From an uncultured Eubacteriales bacterium (GTDB taxonomy: Bacteria > Bacillota > Clostridia > Oscillospirales > Oscillospiraceae): DNA of 64,000 bases. The notes beneath the pieces were generated by a model. The model saw nothing but the letters and a program-made list of their open reading frames with translations, did not search any database and was not told where the DNA came from. Both the position numbers and the translations under genes were made by a program. The stretch covers positions 1 to 64,000 of the forward strand of contig ONNS01000007.1 in the NCBI GenBank assembly GCA_900319275.1, written 5' to 3'. Of this stretch, positions 30,708-38,839 are shown one piece after another; within the stretch, counting starts at the first letter, position 1; each line of letters begins with the position of its first letter.

Positions 30708-32023
30708 TATATTTTCAACGTAAACACGATCTCGTCGCCCTCGTAGGCGGCGGTGAGGCGGGCGCGGTGGCTTTCGGCGATCGCCATCGCCGCCGAAAGG
30801 CCGATGCCGAAGCCGCCGGTTTTGGTGCTGCGGCTCTCGTCGGCGCGGTAGAAGCGGTCGAAGAGGCGCTCGGCCGGGACGGACTGATCGGATACCGTGT
30901 TGCGCACACAAAGGAGGCCTTTGCCGCCCTCTTTTTTCAGCGCCACGCGGATCGTCCCGCCGTCGGCGCAGTATTTGACCGCGTTGTCGAGCAGGATGCC
31001 GATCAGCTGTCCGAGCTGCTGTCGGCTGCCGTGAACCTCGACGCCGGGGGCGATATCGGTCACAAGCGTCAGACCGCGCAGCTCGGCGCTCTCGCGGAAG
31101 GCGCGCGCGGTCTCGTCGGTCAGCGCGCCGAGGTCAAAGTCCTCGGCGCTCTCCTCCACACGCCACTCGTCGGCGCGCGCGAGCGCCAGCAGGTTTTGGG
31201 TCAGACCGCTCAGCCGCTCGACCTGGGCGCGGATGTTGCGGCTGTATTTGCTCTCGCCCTGGCGCAGCTCCATGGCCTCGGTATTGGCGAGGATGATCGC
31301 GAGCGGGGTTTTCAGCTCGTGTCCGGCGTCGGTCACAAAGCGCTTCTGCCGCTCCATGTTCGCGGCGATCGGCTGAATGGATTTGCGCGAGAGGAACAGC
31401 ACGAGCAGCAGCATCAGCCCCCAGGCGATCGCACCGCCGAGCAGGCTCAGCACGGCCATGCGCAGCATGGCGTTGCGCGCGCCGCCGGTGTGCAGAAAGA
31501 CCAGGGTGCTGCCCCCGCCGCGATTGGGGCTGCGCTGCCACAGCCAGGCGCCGACGCTGCCGCTCTGTCGCGCAGGATCGACCCCGGCGGCGAGCGCCCT
31601 GGCCTCATCCTCGCCGATCGAGCTGAGATTGTTCAGATCGACGCTCTCTATGCTGCCCGCGCTGTCCGCAGCGGCGGTGAAGAACAGCGCCGCGCGGCGC
31701 TGGTCCTCGCCGATCTCCTGCTGCATAAAGCCGCGCAGGTGCCGTTCGCGGCCCGAAAACGCGCCCGCATCGGAAAGACCGTCCTTCGCAAATTCCGGCG
31801 GCGCAGGCAGTTCGGCGGAAGAAGCGCCGTCCGCCCCCGGGACAAGGCCGTCCGTCGTTGGGGCAAAGCGCAGCGACGCGCAGAGCTGTTCGAGCAGCAC
31901 GCGGTTTTCCTGCCGGACCGAATAGGCGTTTATGAGATTGATGCCGCCAAGCAGCACCAGCAGCAGCACCGTGATCGCCGTCATGGCCGTCACCGTGAAG
32001 CTGCGCCGCAGTGTTTTGATCAT
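30707..32023 (-). CDS. Sensor histidine kinase, two-helix membrane type
   Basis: 438 residues. Transmembrane helix 1 is at about 12-33, an extracytoplasmic sensor region of about 150 residues follows, and helix 2 is at about 186-211. A HisKA domain carries the phospho-accepting His 235 in AGHELKTPLAII. The HATPase domain has an N-box LLDNAVKYC (Asn 347) and a G-box FGIGLSAAMAIAES. The sensor domain is Ala/Gly/Ser-rich with no recognised ligand pocket. The ATG at 32023 overlaps the response-regulator stop (ATGA) and has GGAGG upstream. The signal is unknown. Confidence 0.93.
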   Translation of the reverse strand: MIKTLRRSFTVTAMTAITVLLLVLLGGINLINAYSVRQENRVLLEQLCASLRFAPTTDGLVPGADGASSAELPAPPEFAKDGLSDAGAFSGRERHLRGFMQQEIGEDQRRAALFFTAAADSAGSIESVDLNNLSSIGEDEARALAAGVDPARQSGSVGAWLWQRSPNRGGGSTLVFLHTGGARNAMLRMAVLSLLGGAIAWGLMLLLVLFLSRKSIQPIAANMERQKRFVTDAGHELKTPLAIILANTEAMELRQGESKYSRNIRAQVERLSGLTQNLLALARADEWRVEESAEDFDLGALTDETARAFRESAELRGLTLVTDIAPGVEVHGSRQQLGQLIGILLDNAVKYCADGGTIRVALKKEGGKGLLCVRNTVSDQSVPAERLFDRFYRADESRSTKTGGFGIGLSAAMAIAESHRARLTAAYEGDEIVFTLKI

Positions 32024-32694
32024 GGGGCTGCCTCCAGCGTATAGCCGATGCCGCGCTTGGCCTGAATGCGGACGGTTGAGCCCAGCGCCGCGAGGCGCTT
32101 GCGCAGATAGGACAGATACACCCACACGATGCCCGCGTCCGACTCGGTCTCATAGCCCCAGATCTTCGTCAGGATGTCCTCGGTCGAGAGATAGATACCG
32201 TGGTTGCGCATCAGCAGCTCCATCAGCTGGTATTCGAGCTTTGGCAGCAGCACGCGCGTGCTGCCGCAGGAGAGCTCGTAGCTCTGCATATTCAGCTGCA
32301 GATCACCGAAGGAGAGAATGTCGGGCTTGAAGTCCTCGCGGCGGCGCAGCATCGCGCGCACGCGGGCCAGCAGCTCGCCCATGGCGAAGGGCTTGGTCAG
32401 ATAGTCGTCCGCACCGAGATCGAGCCCGGCAATGCGGTCGTCGACCTCGCCCCTGGCCGTCAGCAGCAGAACGGGCGTGCCGATGCCCGACTGCCGCAGC
32501 TCCTTTAACACCTCGGTGCCGCTGCGCTTTGGCATCATGATATCCAGAATGATGCCGTCATAGTCCCCGTGCAGGGCGTAGTAGAGCGCGTCGTCCCCGT
32601 CGTAGACGGCGTCCACCGTGTACTTGTGGTACTCGAGCACGTCCACCACGGCCTCCGACATGGCGATTTCATCCTCGGCGTACAGAAGCTTCAT
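32020..32694 (-). CDS. OmpR/PhoB-family response regulator
   Basis: 224 residues. The receiver domain has acidic residues Glu 7 and Asp 8, phosphorylatable Asp 51 in ILDIMMP, Thr 80 and Lys 102 in LTKPF. A winged-helix DNA-binding domain follows from about residue 128, with LEYQLMELLMRNHGIYLSTEDIL and the wing KRGIGYTLE. It forms one operon with the histidine kinase that follows. Targets are not visible in the window. Confidence 0.95.
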   Translation of the reverse strand: MKLLYAEDEIAMSEAVVDVLEYHKYTVDAVYDGDDALYYALHGDYDGIILDIMMPKRSGTEVLKELRQSGIGTPVLLLTARGEVDDRIAGLDLGADDYLTKPFAMGELLARVRAMLRRREDFKPDILSFGDLQLNMQSYELSCGSTRVLLPKLEYQLMELLMRNHGIYLSTEDILTKIWGYETESDAGIVWVYLSYLRKRLAALGSTVRIQAKRGIGYTLEAAP

Positions 32695-32755
32695 AGTATC
32701 ACCTCACCGTAGAGCATAGCATAGAAAGCTTAAAGCAACCTTAGCTGCAGATCAA

Positions 32756-32885
32756 TGAATACTGAAGAATGAATACTGAAAAATGAATAATTGCGGTATC
32801 GCTTCGCGATGATTATATTGAATCGTCCGCGAAGCGGATACATTTATTGTTCATTCTTCATTCTTAAGTTTTCAGTATTCATTAC
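32756..32885. repeat. MITE-like element with AT-rich inverted ends
   Basis: The left end reads AATGAATACTGAAGAATGAA and continues with a near-repeat. The right end is its degenerate inverse, finishing TTTTCAGTATTCATT. Between them are two hairpins, GCGGTATCGCTTCGCGATG and TCCGCGAAGCGGA. The same ATTCATT/CTTCATT words occur at 57690-57720 and around 62521. Confidence 0.6.
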
Positions 32886-32888
32886 ATT

Positions 32889-34493
32889 TTATCTTGTGTT
32901 TTCCTCAAGATCCGTCAGATGCACATACTCGTCATAGCTGCAGCGGCGGTCGATGATGCCGTCGTCGGTGATCTCGATGATGCGGTTAGCGACGGTCTGG
33001 GTCAGCTGGTGGTCATGGCAGGAGAAAATCAGATTGTACTTGAAGGCCTCGAGCCCGTTGTTGAGCGCGGCGATGGATTCGAGGTCGAGATGGTTCGTCG
33101 GCTGGTCGAGCAGCAGGAAGTTCGCGCCCGAGAGCATGAGCTTGCTGAGCATGCAGCGCACCTTCTCGCCGCCGGAGAGCACCTTGACGGGCTTGTACAC
33201 ATCGTCGCCCGAGAACAGCATCCGCCCGAGGAAGCCGCGCAGATAGCTCTCGCGCTTGTCCTCGGAGAACTGGCGCATCCAGTCGATCAGATCGAGATCG
33301 CAGCCCTCAAAGAAGCTGTTGTGGTCCTTGGGGAAGTAGCTCGGCGTGATCGAGGCGCCGAATTTGACGCTGCCGCTGTCTGGCTCCTCCTCACCCATGA
33401 GGATCTTGTAGAGCATCGTGACGGCCAGTTCGTTGCGGCCGATCAGCGCGATCTTGTCGTCCTTCGAGACGATGAAGCTGATGTTGTTCAAAAGCTTTAC
33501 GCCATCGACAGTTTTGCTGATCTCGGTGACAAACAGGCGATCCTTGCCGGGCTCGCGCTCCGGCTGGAAGCCGACCCAGGGATAGCGGCGGCTCGAGGCC
33601 GGCATCTCTTCGATCGTGATCTTGTCGAGCAGCTTGCGGCGGGAGGTGGCCTGGCGGGACTTCGACTTGTTGGCCGAGAAGCGGGCAATGAAGGTCTGCA
33701 GCTCCTGGATCTTCTGCTCGGCCTTCTTGTTCTGGTCGCGCGTCAGCTTCTGGATCAGCTGGCTCGACTCGTACCAGAAGTCATAGTTGCCGACGTACAT
33801 CTTGATCTTGCCGTAGTCGATATCGACGATGTGGGTGCAGATGTTGTTGAGGAAGTAGCGGTCGTGGCTGACGACCAGCACTGTGCCTTCGTAGTCCATC
33901 AGAAAGTCCTCGAGCCAGACGACGCTCGCCAGGTCGAGGTTGTTGGTCGGCTCGTCGAGCAGCAGCACGTCCGGGTGACCGAAGAGCGCCTGGGCCAGCA
34001 GCACCTTGACCTTCAGGCGCGGGTCGACGTCGGCCATCAGATTTCCGTGCAGCTCGACCGGCACGCCGAGCCCCTGCAGGATGCGCCCGGCGTCGCTCTC
34101 ACTCTCCCAGCCACCGAGCTCGGCGTATTCCTCCTCAAGCTCGGCCGCGCGGATGCCGTCGTCGTCGTTGAAATCGGGCTTTTCGTAGATCGCGTCCTTC
34201 TCAATGCCGCACTCGTATAGGCGCGCATGCCCCATGATGACGGTCTCGAGCACGGTGTGCTCGTCATAGAGGCCCTGGTTTTGCTTGAGCACCGACATGC
34301 GGCGCTTCGGATCGAGCACGATGGAGCCGGAGGTCGGCTCCAGCTCGCCGGAGAGGATCTTGATGAAGGTGGATTTCCCGGCGCCGTTGGCGCCGATGAT
34401 GCCGTAGCAGTTGCCGGCGGTGAACTGCAGATCCACTTTGCTAAACAGCACGGACGGCCCGAACTGCATGGAGAGGTCGTTGACAGTAAGCAT
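32889..34493 (-). CDS. ABC-F family ATPase with one degenerate ATP site
   Basis: 534 residues with two ABC domains and no membrane segments, the layout of ribosome-associated ABC-F proteins (YbiT/YkpA-like). Domain 1 has Walker A IGANGAGKST (Lys 40) and Walker B LLLDEPTNNLD (Glu 181), but its signature is DVDPRLK (155-161) instead of LSGGQ-like. The linker runs from about residue 240 to 310. Domain 2 has an intact signature LSGGEKVR (439-446), but its Walker A is GRNELAVTML without Lys, and the catalytic Glu is Gln 464 in LLLDQPTNHLD. One composite site is therefore intact and the other defective at three positions. ABC-F proteins act at the ribosomal E site in translation or antibiotic protection; which applies is unclear. 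Confidence 0.88.
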   Translation of the reverse strand: MLTVNDLSMQFGPSVLFSKVDLQFTAGNCYGIIGANGAGKSTFIKILSGELEPTSGSIVLDPKRRMSVLKQNQGLYDEHTVLETVIMGHARLYECGIEKDAIYEKPDFNDDDGIRAAELEEEYAELGGWESESDAGRILQGLGVPVELHGNLMADVDPRLKVKVLLAQALFGHPDVLLLDEPTNNLDLASVVWLEDFLMDYEGTVLVVSHDRYFLNNICTHIVDIDYGKIKMYVGNYDFWYESSQLIQKLTRDQNKKAEQKIQELQTFIARFSANKSKSRQATSRRKLLDKITIEEMPASSRRYPWVGFQPEREPGKDRLFVTEISKTVDGVKLLNNISFIVSKDDKIALIGRNELAVTMLYKILMGEEEPDSGSVKFGASITPSYFPKDHNSFFEGCDLDLIDWMRQFSEDKRESYLRGFLGRMLFSGDDVYKPVKVLSGGEKVRCMLSKLMLSGANFLLLDQPTNHLDLESIAALNNGLEAFKYNLIFSCHDHQLTQTVANRIIEITDDGIIDRRCSYDEYVHLTDLEENTR

Positions 34494-34782
34494 AGGAGAT
34501 TCCTTTCTCAGTATAGAATTTAATCCTTGCCTCGCCCCAGCCGCGAAGCGGCGTCTCGGGGGAGAGGTGTCACGATAGTGACGGAGAGGGGTTTCCGACG
34601 TTGCCCGCCTTGCCTCAAAAGCGTTTCCCGGGCCTGCTTACACAACGGCCCGTCAAAGGCGCGGCTGCGGTGCTGCCTGCCCTCTTCACCCGCTACCGGC
34701 GGCGTGGACCAAGCAGCCCCTCTCAGTCGCTGCGCGCCAGCTCTCCCCTCGCCTTGCGGCGGGGGCGAGCCAAGGGGGCGGG
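34494..34782. other. Intergenic region made of GC-rich repeats
   Basis: No gene was found. 34603-34672 is copy 2 of the GC-rich dispersed repeat. The flanks contain short palindromes such as CCGCGAAGCGG and GTGTCACGATAGTGAC. A weak -10-like TATACT lies on the minus strand near 34511. Confidence 0.5.
34603..34672 (+). repeat. Dispersed GC-rich repeat, copy 2
   Basis: Shares TTTCCCGGGCCTGCTTAC and AAAGGCGCGGCTGCGG with the inverted copy at 3337-3408. Confidence 0.65.
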
Positions 34783-35751
34783 TCAGACTTCCTCCAGCCC
34801 GAAATATTTTTCAGCGAAATCCACTTTTTTCACCTTGAACTCGCGGCCGCGCAGGTAGTTGAGCAGTCCGGCGTCGGTCGGAAAATCGAAGCGCAGACGG
34901 TAGGAGTAGAGCGCCTGGCCCTTTTCTTCAAAGCCGCGGTTGAAGCGCTCGCTGCCGTACTTGCCGTCGCCCAGCAGCGGCCAGCCCGCGTGGGCCATCT
35001 GCGCGCGGATCTGGTGCGTGCGTCCGGTCAGCAATCGGCATTCGACAAGACTCAGCGGCCCCTTTGAGCAGAGCGTTTTATACTCGGTGATTGCGGTTTT
35101 CGCACCGGGCTCGCTCTTTGACTTGACATACACCTGGTTTTTCGCCGCGTCCTTGAACAGAAAATCCTCCAGCCGTCCCTCACTGGGCTTCGGGCGGCCG
35201 TGCACCGCGCAGAGATAGTATTTTTCGATCTCGCGGTCGCGGATCTTTTCGTTCATGATGCGCAGCGTCTCGGCGTTTTTCGCGGCGATCACGATGCCGC
35301 CGGTGTTGCGGTCGATACGGTTGCACAAGGCCGGGGTGAAGGCGTTCTCCTCGCGAGGCCGCCACTCGCCCTTCTGGGCGAGATAGGCCTGGATGTTCGC
35401 AATTAAGGTGTTGTAATCCCATACGCCGGCGCTGTGGCAGAGCACACCGGGCTTCTTGTCGGCCAGCAGGATATTCTCATCCTCGTACACCACGGTGAGC
35501 CGCGGCGTGCCGACCTTGAGATAGGAATTTTCTTCCCGAGGCCTTTCAAAAAACTCGTCGTTGATGTATAATTGTATTGTATCCCCGAGCGCAAGACGCG
35601 TATCGCGCTTAGCGCCCTTGTTGTTCACCTTGATGCGCTTGAGACGGATATACTTTTGTAAAAGGCTCTCCGGCAGCAGGGGGACGGCCTTGCCCACAAA
35701 GCGGTCCAGCCGCTGCCCGGCGTCGTTTTGCCTGATCGTCAGTTCTTTCAT
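34783..35751 (-). CDS. RluA-family 23S rRNA/tRNA pseudouridine synthase
   Basis: 322 residues. An S4 RNA-binding domain occupies about residues 12-70 (LLQKYIRLKRIKVNNKGAKR). The catalytic domain follows, with the active-site Asp in CNRIDRNTGGIVIAAKN; RluA enzymes usually have HRLDxxTSG. The domain closes with LLTGRTHQIRAQMAHAGWPLLGDGKYG. The exact target uridines cannot be read from sequence. The protein is complete and its stop lies just inside a GC-rich repeat. It is divergent from yceD-rpmF with overlapping promoters. Confidence 0.92.
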   Translation of the reverse strand: MKELTIRQNDAGQRLDRFVGKAVPLLPESLLQKYIRLKRIKVNNKGAKRDTRLALGDTIQLYINDEFFERPREENSYLKVGTPRLTVVYEDENILLADKKPGVLCHSAGVWDYNTLIANIQAYLAQKGEWRPREENAFTPALCNRIDRNTGGIVIAAKNAETLRIMNEKIRDREIEKYYLCAVHGRPKPSEGRLEDFLFKDAAKNQVYVKSKSEPGAKTAITEYKTLCSKGPLSLVECRLLTGRTHQIRAQMAHAGWPLLGDGKYGSERFNRGFEEKGQALYSYRLRFDFPTDAGLLNYLRGREFKVKKVDFAEKYFGLEEV

Positions 35752-35791
35752 CGGCGTGCTCCAAAATCACTGGTGTTTTCTTCTTTTTTGG

Positions 35792-35820
35792 ATTATACAC
35801 GATAAATTTTCTGTTGACAA
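35792..35820 (-). promoter_or_regulatory. Promoter of the pseudouridine synthase gene
   Basis: On the minus strand TTGTCA (plus 35815-35820) and TATAAT (plus 35792-35797) are 17 bases apart. The -35 box shares five bases with the divergent promoter. Confidence 0.7.
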
Positions 35821-35842
35821 GTCCTGACAAAGCAACTATAAT
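35814..35842 (+). promoter_or_regulatory. Promoter of yceD-rpmF
   Basis: TTGACA at 35814-35819, a 17-base spacer and TATAAT at 35837-35842. Both hexamers are perfect. Confidence 0.85.
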
Positions 35843-36140
35843 ACTAAGGCGACTGTGCGAGGTATGATACTATACACCGATAAAAAGCTTTAGAGTTTTA
35901 CCGAGACAGAATTGTGTCAGGCGAGGCGGCGGTCGCAGGTCATAATGGAGATATATGGCCTAGCGAAGGGCGCCCAGCGAAGCGCCTACGCTTTGCTGGG
36001 AAGAGGAGGCACAGCGGAGGGAGCGAGCTTTCGCCGCGTCTGGCGGAAGCGAGACGATCCGGAGCTTGTGCCGACGAAACGAAGCATGGCGCAATTGTGG
36101 CCGGTAAAAAATGAAGGGTTTTATTGGTGGATAGTATACT
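35843..36140 (+). other. Long leader of yceD-rpmF containing a dispersed repeat
   Basis: About 300 transcribed bases without a convincing gene. Bases 36013-36068 are a hairpin-forming repeat (GAGCGAGCTTTCGCCGC, then GGCGGAAGCGAGACGAT) also found at 37129-37183. A second hairpin, GCCCAGCGAAGC to GCTTTGCTGGG, lies at 35971-35999. Confidence 0.5.
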
Positions 36141-36632
36141 ATGCGTCTGAATCTGAGTAAGATCATCGAGATCCCCGGCGGCTCCGTCCCTTTCGACTGT
36201 GAGCTGGATACCGAAGGGCTGGATTTTCCTTCGATCCGGGCGTATTTGAATCCGCCCCATGCGGTCGGCCGCATCGTGAACGAGGCCGGTGTGCTCCGTC
36301 TCGAAGGGACGCTGACGGCAGAGCTGCTCTGCGTCTGCGATCGCTGCGCTGCGGAGTTTGAAAGCACCAAGGTGACCGCTCTTCACGCCACGATCGTGGA
36401 AGAGGACGACGGAGAAAACCCCGAGCTGTTCCTGCTGGAGGGAACCGAGGTCGACCTCGACGAGATCCTGGTGACGAACTTCGTACTGGACATGGAGACC
36501 AAGTTCCTCTGCCGCGAGGACTGCAAAGGTCTCTGCCCGCGCTGCGGCAAAAATCTGAATCTCGGCCCCTGCGGGTGCGGGAAGGAACATGATCCAAGAT
36601 TTGCTGTGCTTGAGCAGCTTTTGGATAAATAA
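36141..36632 (+). CDS. YceD family protein (DUF177)
   Basis: 163 residues. The family is found almost always upstream of rpmF and is linked to 23S rRNA processing or 50S assembly. The N-terminal half is acidic. A zinc-ribbon-like C-terminus contains CREDCKGLCPRCGKNLNLGPCGCG, and an upstream pair (CVCDRC) may also bind metal. Gene order yceD-rpmF is conserved across Firmicutes and supports the call. Confidence 0.92.
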   Translation: MRLNLSKIIEIPGGSVPFDCELDTEGLDFPSIRAYLNPPHAVGRIVNEAGVLRLEGTLTAELLCVCDRCAAEFESTKVTALHATIVEEDDGENPELFLLEGTEVDLDEILVTNFVLDMETKFLCREDCKGLCPRCGKNLNLGPCGCGKEHDPRFAVLEQLLDK

Positions 36633-36685
36633 GAACAACAAATAAGAACTGCTCAAGTAAGCAGCGATTATCAGGAGGTGTCAAC

Positions 36686-36874
36686 ATGGCAGTCCCAAAA
36701 GGAAAAGTATCTCGGCAGAGACGTGACAAGAGACGTTCTTCCACCTGGAAGCTCACTGCTCCCAATCTGGTCAAGTGCCCCAACTGCGGCGAGCTGGTCA
36801 AGCCCCACCACGCCTGCAAAAACTGTGGTCTGTACAATGGCCGCACTGTTCTCAAAGTTGAGGAGAGCAAGTAA
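36686..36874 (+). CDS. rpmF: 50S ribosomal protein L32
   Basis: 62 residues: MAVPKGKVSRQRRDKRRSS at the N-terminus, then a four-Cys zinc ribbon CPNCGELVKPHHACKNCG. This is the zinc-binding form of L32. AGGAGG lies eight bases upstream of the ATG. It is cotranscribed with yceD. Confidence 0.98.
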   Translation: MAVPKGKVSRQRRDKRRSSTWKLTAPNLVKCPNCGELVKPHHACKNCGLYNGRTVLKVEESK

Positions 36875-36883
36875 AAAAGCTTG

Positions 36884-36916
36884 AGGAAGAAAGGGTCCGC
36901 CTTTCTTCCTTTTGCT
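36884..36916 (+). terminator. Terminator of yceD-rpmF
   Basis: An 11-bp stem AGGAAGAAAGG/CCTTTCTTCCT with a five-base loop and a T-rich tail. Confidence 0.85.
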
Positions 36917-36920
36917 TTTA

Positions 36921-37385
36921 TAACTGTTGAGCCCTTTAGGGGCTCAACAGTTAGGGGGATGCACGGCGCTGCGCGCACTCGGCTTGCGGGGGACGCCTCG
37001 CATCGTCAAACGAAACTCGCTCCAGTCCGCTTCCCCGGTTTCCGTAATTGCCGGGAAAGCTCCCCATCCGCTCCTTCCGTTTTCCTCTCAAATGCAAAGC
37101 ACCTGCTTTGCATTTGCTAAGGACGAGCAGTGGAGTGAGCGAGCTTTCGCCGCCTCGGCGGAAGCGAGACGATATGGAACTTGCGAGGACGCGCACCGTG
37201 AGAAGAGTTTTTTCCGAGGCGCATGTCCTCGGAAAAAACAGATTTAAATTGTTTTTCGCCTTGCGAGGCGAAAAAACAGAGGAAGATTCCCCCGGCGGGG
37301 GAAATGTCTGCGCAGCAGACAAAAGGGGGGTGGAGAGGTGCCCCTCTGAACACCCCCCGATGATGGGAGAGTTGAATTGGTATTT
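36921..37385. repeat. MITE-like element, copy 1 (diverged, with nested repeat)
   Basis: Starts with the perfect hairpin TAACTGTTGAGCCC/GGGCTCAACAGTTA. Its core 37201-37243 (AGTTTTTTCCGAGGCGCATG, then CGGAAAAAACAGATT) matches 40919-40961. The middle is enlarged by the repeat also present at 36013-36068. The right terminal repeat is degraded. Confidence 0.6.
37129..37183 (+). repeat. Hairpin repeat, second copy
   Basis: About 85% identical to 36013-36068. It folds as GCTTTCGCCG/CGGCGGAAGC. Confidence 0.6.
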
Positions 37386-37413
37386 GCTTTTGTCAAAGGC
37401 GGAAGAGGCGCGT

Positions 37414-38781
37414 ATGGAAAACAAGATCAAATCGGTCGATCCGACGAGCCCGCTGCTGCACAAGGTGCACGCGGGGGATACGGTGGTCGCCATCAACGAC
37501 CATCCGATCGTCGACGTGCTGGATTATAAATTTTTCTCCTACGAAAAAAAGCTGCTGCTGCGCCTGCAGCGGCCGGACGGCAGTGAGTATACCGTGGCGG
37601 TGCGCCATTTTGAGGGGCAGGATCTCGGATTGGACTTCGAGAGCTACCTGATGGATACGCCGCGATCCTGCTCGAACGGCTGCGTGTTCTGCTTTATCGA
37701 CCAGCTGCCGAAGGGCATGCGCCCGACGATGTATTTCAAGGACGACGACGCGCGGCTGAGCTTTCTTCTCGGCAACTATATCACCCTGACGAACCTATCG
37801 CCGCGCGAAATCGAGCGCATCATTGCCCTGCGCGTAAGCCCCATCAATGTCTCGGTGCACACGACGAATCCGGAGCTGCGCTGCAGGATGCTGCGCAACC
37901 GCTTCGCCGGCGAGAGCATCGAGGTCATGCGCCGCTTTGCCGCGGCCGGCATCGTCATGAACTGCCAGATCGTCTGCTGCCCCGGATTGAACGACGGCGA
38001 CGAGCTGCAGCGCACGATGGAGGATCTCGCGGTCATGTATCCGGGCGTACACAGTGTGTCGATCGTGCCGCTCGGCGTGACGAAATACCGCGAGGGGCTC
38101 TATCCACTGACGCCCTTCACCCGCGAGCACGCGGGAGAGACCATCGACCAGGTGACGGCCTTCGGCGATCAGTGCGTGGAGAAATACGGCACGCGCATCT
38201 TCTTCTGCGGCGACGAGCTCTATCTCACCGCCGGGTACGAGCTGCCGCCCGATGAATTTTATGAGGAGCACACACAGCTCGAAAACGGCGTGGGCATGCT
38301 CCGCCTGATGGAGAGCGAGTTTCGCTCTGCCCTGCGCCTCAGCGACGGGGTGGACGGTGTGCCCTTCTCGATCGCGACGGGCACCGCGGCGGCACCCTTC
38401 TTTGAAAAGTTGCTCGCGCTCGCCAAGGAGCAATACCCCAGCCTCAACGGCCGGGTGTATGCCATAGAAAACGACTTTTTCGGCCACACGATCACGGTCT
38501 CCGGCCTGATCACCGGACAGGACCTTGTCGCCCAGCTCAAGGGGAAGGCGCTCGGCGAGCGGCTGTTCATTTCCCAGAATATGCTGCGGCGCCAGGAGAT
38601 GGACTTTCTGGACGATATGACGCTCTCCCAGGCTGTCGAGGCGCTCGGCGTGCCGATCTATCCGAACGAGTCCGACGGCTTCGTGCTCTGGGACGCGATC
38701 TCCGGCGACGCTCTGCCCGAGGTCCGGCTGCCCGAACAGGGCGAGGCCACGGCGTACTACCGCTACAATCAGAATCCGTAG
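37414..38781 (+). CDS. DUF512 protein with PDZ-like N-terminus and radical-SAM-type cysteines
   Basis: 455 residues. A PDZ-like domain (VHAGDTVVAINDHPIVDVLDY) spans about 10-65. A CxxxCxxC motif CSNGCVFC (Cys 86, 90, 93) follows, then FIDQLPKGMRPTMYFKDDDARLSFLLGNYITLTNL. The C-terminal DUF512 domain begins near residue 240. Family members look like radical-SAM enzymes but have no assigned reaction. I chose the ATG at 37414, which has GGAAGAGG upstream; the open frame before it lies within a MITE. It directly precedes der, a conserved arrangement in Clostridia, which hints at a role in ribosome or envelope biogenesis. Confidence 0.88.
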   Translation: MENKIKSVDPTSPLLHKVHAGDTVVAINDHPIVDVLDYKFFSYEKKLLLRLQRPDGSEYTVAVRHFEGQDLGLDFESYLMDTPRSCSNGCVFCFIDQLPKGMRPTMYFKDDDARLSFLLGNYITLTNLSPREIERIIALRVSPINVSVHTTNPELRCRMLRNRFAGESIEVMRRFAAAGIVMNCQIVCCPGLNDGDELQRTMEDLAVMYPGVHSVSIVPLGVTKYREGLYPLTPFTREHAGETIDQVTAFGDQCVEKYGTRIFFCGDELYLTAGYELPPDEFYEEHTQLENGVGMLRLMESEFRSALRLSDGVDGVPFSIATGTAAAPFFEKLLALAKEQYPSLNGRVYAIENDFFGHTITVSGLITGQDLVAQLKGKALGERLFISQNMLRRQEMDFLDDMTLSQAVEALGVPIYPNESDGFVLWDAISGDALPEVRLPEQGEATAYYRYNQNP

Positions 38782-38785
38782 TATA

Positions 38786-38825
38786 GTTTCACTGACCACT
38801 ATCCACTAACCACTAATCACTATTC
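38786..38825. repeat. Degenerate heptamer repeat
   Basis: CACTGACC, ACTATCC, ACTAACC, ACTAATC and ACTATTC follow one another just before the der ribosome site. The same heptamer theme occurs at 3484-3527. Confidence 0.55.
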
Positions 38826-38839
38826 AGGAGGCACAAGGC

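Larger units (their letters stand above)
36875..37413. other. Intergenic region filled by repeats
   Basis: Contains no gene apart from the rpmF terminator. The rest is one diverged MITE copy (36921-37385) interrupted by other repeat units. A frame open from 37048 runs into the following gene but is not protein-like before 37414. Confidence 0.6.

Noticed and set aside
37048..37413. Extended start of the DUF512 protein
   Set aside because: The extra part is a translation of MITE and hairpin repeats.
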